A DNA stretch of 64,000 nt. It comes from VXRJ01 sp965246995 (lineage in GTDB: Bacteria > Acidobacteriota > Vicinamibacteria > Vicinamibacterales > UBA8438). A model generated the notes under the pieces. The model made no database searches and was not told the DNA's origin. It saw nothing but the letters and a program-made list of their open reading frames with translations. The stretch's first letter is position 1. Each line of letters starts with the position of its first letter. The position numbers were made by a program, and so were the translations under genes. The stretch lies in NCBI GenBank assembly GCA_965246995.1, contig OZ252008.1:3410001-3474000 (forward strand). Direction: 5' to 3'. Below are positions 61,032 to 64,000 of the stretch, one piece after another.

Positions 61032-62033
61032 CTACTGCCCGCCAGCCTCCGCCGCCTCGCGGTCCTCAGCACGACCGGCGCTCAGGCTGTTCCCGAGACC
61101 GTAGTTCCCCTCGTGGCACGCGTACTCGAAGAGTTGGTAGGTCTTGTCCCGATTGAGCGGCATCGCCACCTGCCAGGTGCTGGTGTAGATGGAGGGATCG
61201 GTGACCGTCACCTCGTACTCGAGGGTGTCCCGGTCGACGAAGGTGAACCGCTCGATGATGCGCAGGTCTTCGGTGCGCGGCAGGCCGCGTGCGCCCCGCG
61301 TCGCAATGTTGGTCGCGATCGAGCCGAGCGAGTTGTAGTTCCCGACCTCCACCACCAGCGTGTTGCCCTCCCAGTGGCCGCGGGAATCGCCGTTCCACTG
61401 ACGGATCTTTCCGGGGATCGACGGCTTGCCGTCGATAGGAATTATCCGCGCCTCGTGGATCATCTCGTAGAGGATGACGACGTAACCGGGTGCCTGCATG
61501 ATGCGGTAGCCGGCGCCGTACCCGGGCGGAAAGATCCCCCCCGGCACGCCGCGTGTGATACACCGTTCCCATGGCGTGTGGTTGGCGTAGGAGTCGGTCA
61601 GGTGAATCAGGTTGTAGTCGCGAGCCGCGCGTGCATGGTCGCGAACCGGAATCCGGCCGCTCGGCGGATCGACCACCATCGAGCGGCGCCGCGAGTTGCG
61701 GGGCGCACTGCTCGGGCCATCGCCCCACGGACCCTGCGGCGGACTGCGACGGGCCTCCTCGGGTTCGGGGTCCGCGGGCGCCCGTTGCGGCTGATTCGCG
61801 CCGCCGAACCAGGCCGCAAGCGGAGCCAGCCGCTCAATGTCGATATCGTCCGGCGCCTCGAACGGCGTCGGGTCGAAGTTGGTCCAGACCCCCTGGATGT
61901 CGGGCTGGCCATCCGCGGTCCGGGCTGGCGTCCAGTCGTTGCCCGACTGCGCCTGCGCGGCGCCAGGCAGCGCGACGGCGAACGCCATTGCGACCGCCGC
62001 AATCAGTATGGGTGCGTGAGTTCCGTGGCGCAT
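61032..62033 (-). CDS. Secreted protein of the ACHEGNYG family (module B)
   Basis: A 333-residue protein with a Sec signal (IAAVAMAFAVALPGAAQAQ). It shares with 44177-45193 the blocks PARTADGQPDIQGVWTNFDP, YVVILYEMIHEARIIPIDG, WNGDSRGHWEGNTLVVEVGN and FEYACHEGNYGLGNSLSAG. It is 40 nt upstream of DUF1592 on the same strand, so it is probably the first gene of the module B operon. No enzymatic motif is recognised. Confidence 0.78.
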   Translation of the reverse strand: MRHGTHAPILIAAVAMAFAVALPGAAQAQSGNDWTPARTADGQPDIQGVWTNFDPTPFEAPDDIDIERLAPLAAWFGGANQPQRAPADPEPEEARRSPPQGPWGDGPSSAPRNSRRRSMVVDPPSGRIPVRDHARAARDYNLIHLTDSYANHTPWERCITRGVPGGIFPPGYGAGYRIMQAPGYVVILYEMIHEARIIPIDGKPSIPGKIRQWNGDSRGHWEGNTLVVEVGNYNSLGSIATNIATRGARGLPRTEDLRIIERFTFVDRDTLEYEVTVTDPSIYTSTWQVAMPLNRDKTYQLFEYACHEGNYGLGNSLSAGRAEDREAAEAGGQ

Positions 62034-62149
62034 TGTCCCTCCCTCGTCAAGCGAAACCGGCGGGCCGCTGCGCGGCAGCCGATTTTAACAGGTCATGATG
62101 GCCCAGACGGCGGCCAAACGCAAGTACCAGTACCCAGTGCCAGAGACGG

Positions 62150-63613
62150 CTACGCGACCTCCTCCGCGCCCGGTTCCTTCCCCGGCCTCCAGGCCACGCC
62201 GATCACATAGGAGCCCGTGGCAGAACGGCTACCTCGTAGCGTGAGCGGAACGAGTTGATGCCGCTGCGTGGCGGGGGCAATCCACGACGAATCGCGCGGA
62301 TCAAACTGACGAGCCGCTCCGGAAGGCGCTACCAGGCGCCAGCGGCGGCTGAGAGCCCGGATCAGGGCGGCAAGGAGAGCCCGGGAGCGGCCCTGGAGGC
62401 TGCGCGGCGTCCCGACGCCCGTCAGTTCGCGCATAAGGAGGCCCAGATTCGAGGCACAGACGTGGACGAGCAGGCGCTTGAGCACGTTGGAGTGTCCGCG
62501 CAGATGCACGCGGCGCAATCGCCCGGTTTCGTAGAGGTGGGCGTGGGGACGCTCGAGCCGTTCACCCCGCTGGCGCAGCAGGCGCTTCCCGCGGGCGCCC
62601 CGAATGCGCCGCCGGTTGGCGTAGACGGCTGCGCGGGCGTCGGGCTTGTCGCGCCAGTTGCGCCGACCGCGATCCGGCTCCGACACGTAGCTGCGGATTC
62701 CCAACTCGGCCAACGCAACCAGGGTCTCGTTGCTGTGATATCCCTTGTCGCCGACCACCTCGGCGAGGCCCGGCCCGGCCGGCAGCACCGCCTCGACCTG
62801 CTCGGCCGCGGTGATCAACGTCTCGATCATCGTCTGCGTGTCGCCGGCGTCGGCATCCTGCACGGTGACGCCGATGACCGCGCCGGTCTCCAGGTCGACC
62901 GCGTGCTCGGCCTTGTGCGCCAGCCGGGTGCGGCCGTCCTTCATGCGGGTGATCGTCGCGTCCGGGTCCTGCGGATGCGTCCAATCGTCGTTAGACCCCT
63001 TCTTCGGGCGCTTGCGGTCGAAGCGGGCCAGCTCGGCGCGCGTCGGCGTCGGGATGCCGGACGCCTCGGCCAGCCCGTGCAGAAACGTCTCGTAGCCCTC
63101 GCCCGTGTCCCGGCGGACGATGCTCCGCAGCGCGGCATTGGCTTCCAGCGTCGTCGCGTCGATGCCCACCGTCTTGCCTCGGACCAGGCCGGCGTCGGCC
63201 AGCCGCTCCAGCACCCACGTGAAGACCGCCTGGTGCGTCTCCAGGTCGATCCGCCGCCGCGTTCGCGACACCGTCGAATGGTCCGGCGGCGCCTCGTGCA
63301 GCGCCACATCCAGGAACTGCCGCAGGCTCAACGAGTCGGCGGCCCGCCACGCGATCGCGCGTTCCGAGTCCAGACCCTCGAAGTAGCCGAGCAGCAGCAG
63401 CCGGAAGTAGCGTCCCGGCGCCAGACTCGGCCGGCCGACCCGGTCGGCGTAGAACCTCGCGCACTGGCTCTCGACGAAGGCGTCGAAACCCGCCGCGTCG
63501 AGCACACGGTTGAGTCGTTCGTAGAACGGGTGACCCTCGCCCCGCGGCAGGTCGGAGCTGGCCACCCACATCGACGGTTGCCGCGCGCGGCGGCGGCGTT
63601 TGCCCATGGCCAT
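62150..63613 (-). mobile_element. DDE transposase gene (IS4/IS1182-like group)
   Basis: A 487-residue transposase, apparently intact. The DDE triad is likely the Asp in VGIDATTLEANAALRS, the Asp in VVGDKGYHSNETL and the Glu in the late LRQRGERLERPHAHL region. The N-terminal part, with FYADRVGRPSLAPGRYFRLL, is typical of this group. I searched by eye for terminal inverted repeats at 62034-62149 and 63614-63680 and found none, so the element ends are undefined. It abuts an IS3 orfB fragment at the right. Confidence 0.85.
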
Positions 63614-63675
63614 GGGCAGAAGTGTAGTACGCGGGATCGGTCGTGTCGATCCCTATCCCGGACTTTCACCACGGG

Positions 63676-64000
63676 CTGCTAGCCCTCGATGCGCTTGAGC
63701 AAGCGCTGTACGCGCGGCCGGCGCGCGACGGCCTCGTGCACCACAGCGATAGTGAGGCACCCAGTATCTCTCGATCCACTATACCGATCGGCTGCCCGAT
63801 GCGGGCATCGCCCCGTCCGTCTGGAACGTCGGCGACTCGTATGATTGTGAGCCGAGTCGGTGATCGGGTTGTATAAGACCCAAATGATCCGTCGTCGTGG
63901 CCCGTGGTGCGACCTCGAGGCCGTCGAGTTCGCGACACTCGAATGGGTGGACTGGTTCAACCACCGACGGCTCCTCGCGCCGATCGGCCACGTGCCGCCG
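63676..64000 (+). pseudogene. IS3-family orfB transposase fragment, frameshifted
   Basis: In three successive frames the plus strand encodes LDALEQALYARPARDGLVHH, then QYLSIHYTDRLPDAGIAPSV and GDSYD, then AESVIGLYKTQMIRRRGPW and ATLEWVDWFNHRRLLAPIGH, in the order of the IS3 OrfB integrase core. Breaks occur near 63752 and 63846, the latter with a small deletion and an in-frame TGA. The N-terminal half is missing and the 3' end runs off the window. Confidence 0.75.

Noticed and set aside
62034..63680. Terminal inverted repeats for the DDE transposase
   Set aside because: I compared both flanks by eye and found no convincing pair, so no element boundaries are claimed.
1..64000. tRNA, rRNA, riboswitch or replication origin
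   Set aside because: No cloverleaf, rRNA segment, known riboswitch core or DnaA-box cluster was apparent in the intergenic regions.

Overview
The window is GC-rich and gene-dense, and its gene content points to an Acidobacteriota genome, possibly class Vicinamibacteria. The main reasons are two DUF1592/DUF1552/ankyrin gene sets, several secreted PQQ-propeller dehydrogenases, a paralogous family of small secreted proteins sharing a C-terminal ACHEGNYG-type motif, a DUF418 protein and a DUF4340 protein. This placement is inferred from protein families; there is no rRNA or marker gene here, and I saw no tRNA.

Layout. 1-6747 (minus) is a secreted redox operon: quinohemoprotein, two metallo-beta-lactamase-fold proteins and a fused 2Fe-2S/molybdopterin hydroxylase that runs off the left edge. 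6910-18103 is mostly housekeeping and accessory metabolism: an NhaC-type antiporter, an orphan ribbon-helix-helix protein, a coupled macrodomain/HAD pair, DUF418, an M28-like peptidase, alanine dehydrogenase, an HtrA-like lipoprotein protease, DUF4340 and TauE/SafE.

18170-30641 is a complete type I-G (formerly I-U) CRISPR-Cas locus. It has 20 repeats and 19 spacers (18235-19639), a leader on the high-coordinate side, cas2 and a cas4-cas1 fusion on the minus strand, and, divergently, cas3, csx17 (cas8), csb1 (cas7) and csb2 (cas5-cas6) on the plus strand. A perfect 19-nt palindrome sits in the divergent promoter region. The array's distal end directly abuts the 3' end of an AbrB-type antitoxin gene, and a homologous nonsense-mutated copy lies beyond csb2 on the same strand, so the locus is bracketed by related direct repeats.

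29841-32564 is a graveyard: a Phd antitoxin with a wrecked PIN partner, the AbrB pseudogene, IS21 and IS3 fragments, and a probable AbiEi-like remnant, with one beta-barrel protein gene in between. 32565-37115 holds a PQQ dehydrogenase, a large secreted alpha/beta hydrolase and a stump of another PQQ gene. 37141-45499 holds a vapBC pair, module A (DUF1592, DUF1552, tiny membrane protein, exported ankyrin protein), a decayed vapBC and a secreted-family gene with a truncated tandem copy. 45686-53112 holds a protein combining a nucleoside-deoxyribosyltransferase-like domain with an ATP-cone, a tctCBA transporter, vapBC, mazEF and an SSS symporter. 53174-62033 (minus) holds an AbrB/PIN pair and module B (secreted-family protein, DUF1592, DUF1552, ankyrin, PQQ dehydrogenase). 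62150-64000 holds a DDE transposase abutting a frameshifted IS3 orfB.

Three themes stand out: the I-G CRISPR locus with its undescribed control elements, the twice-present secreted cytochrome-c/Tat/ankyrin module, and an unusually high density of live and dead toxin-antitoxin genes.
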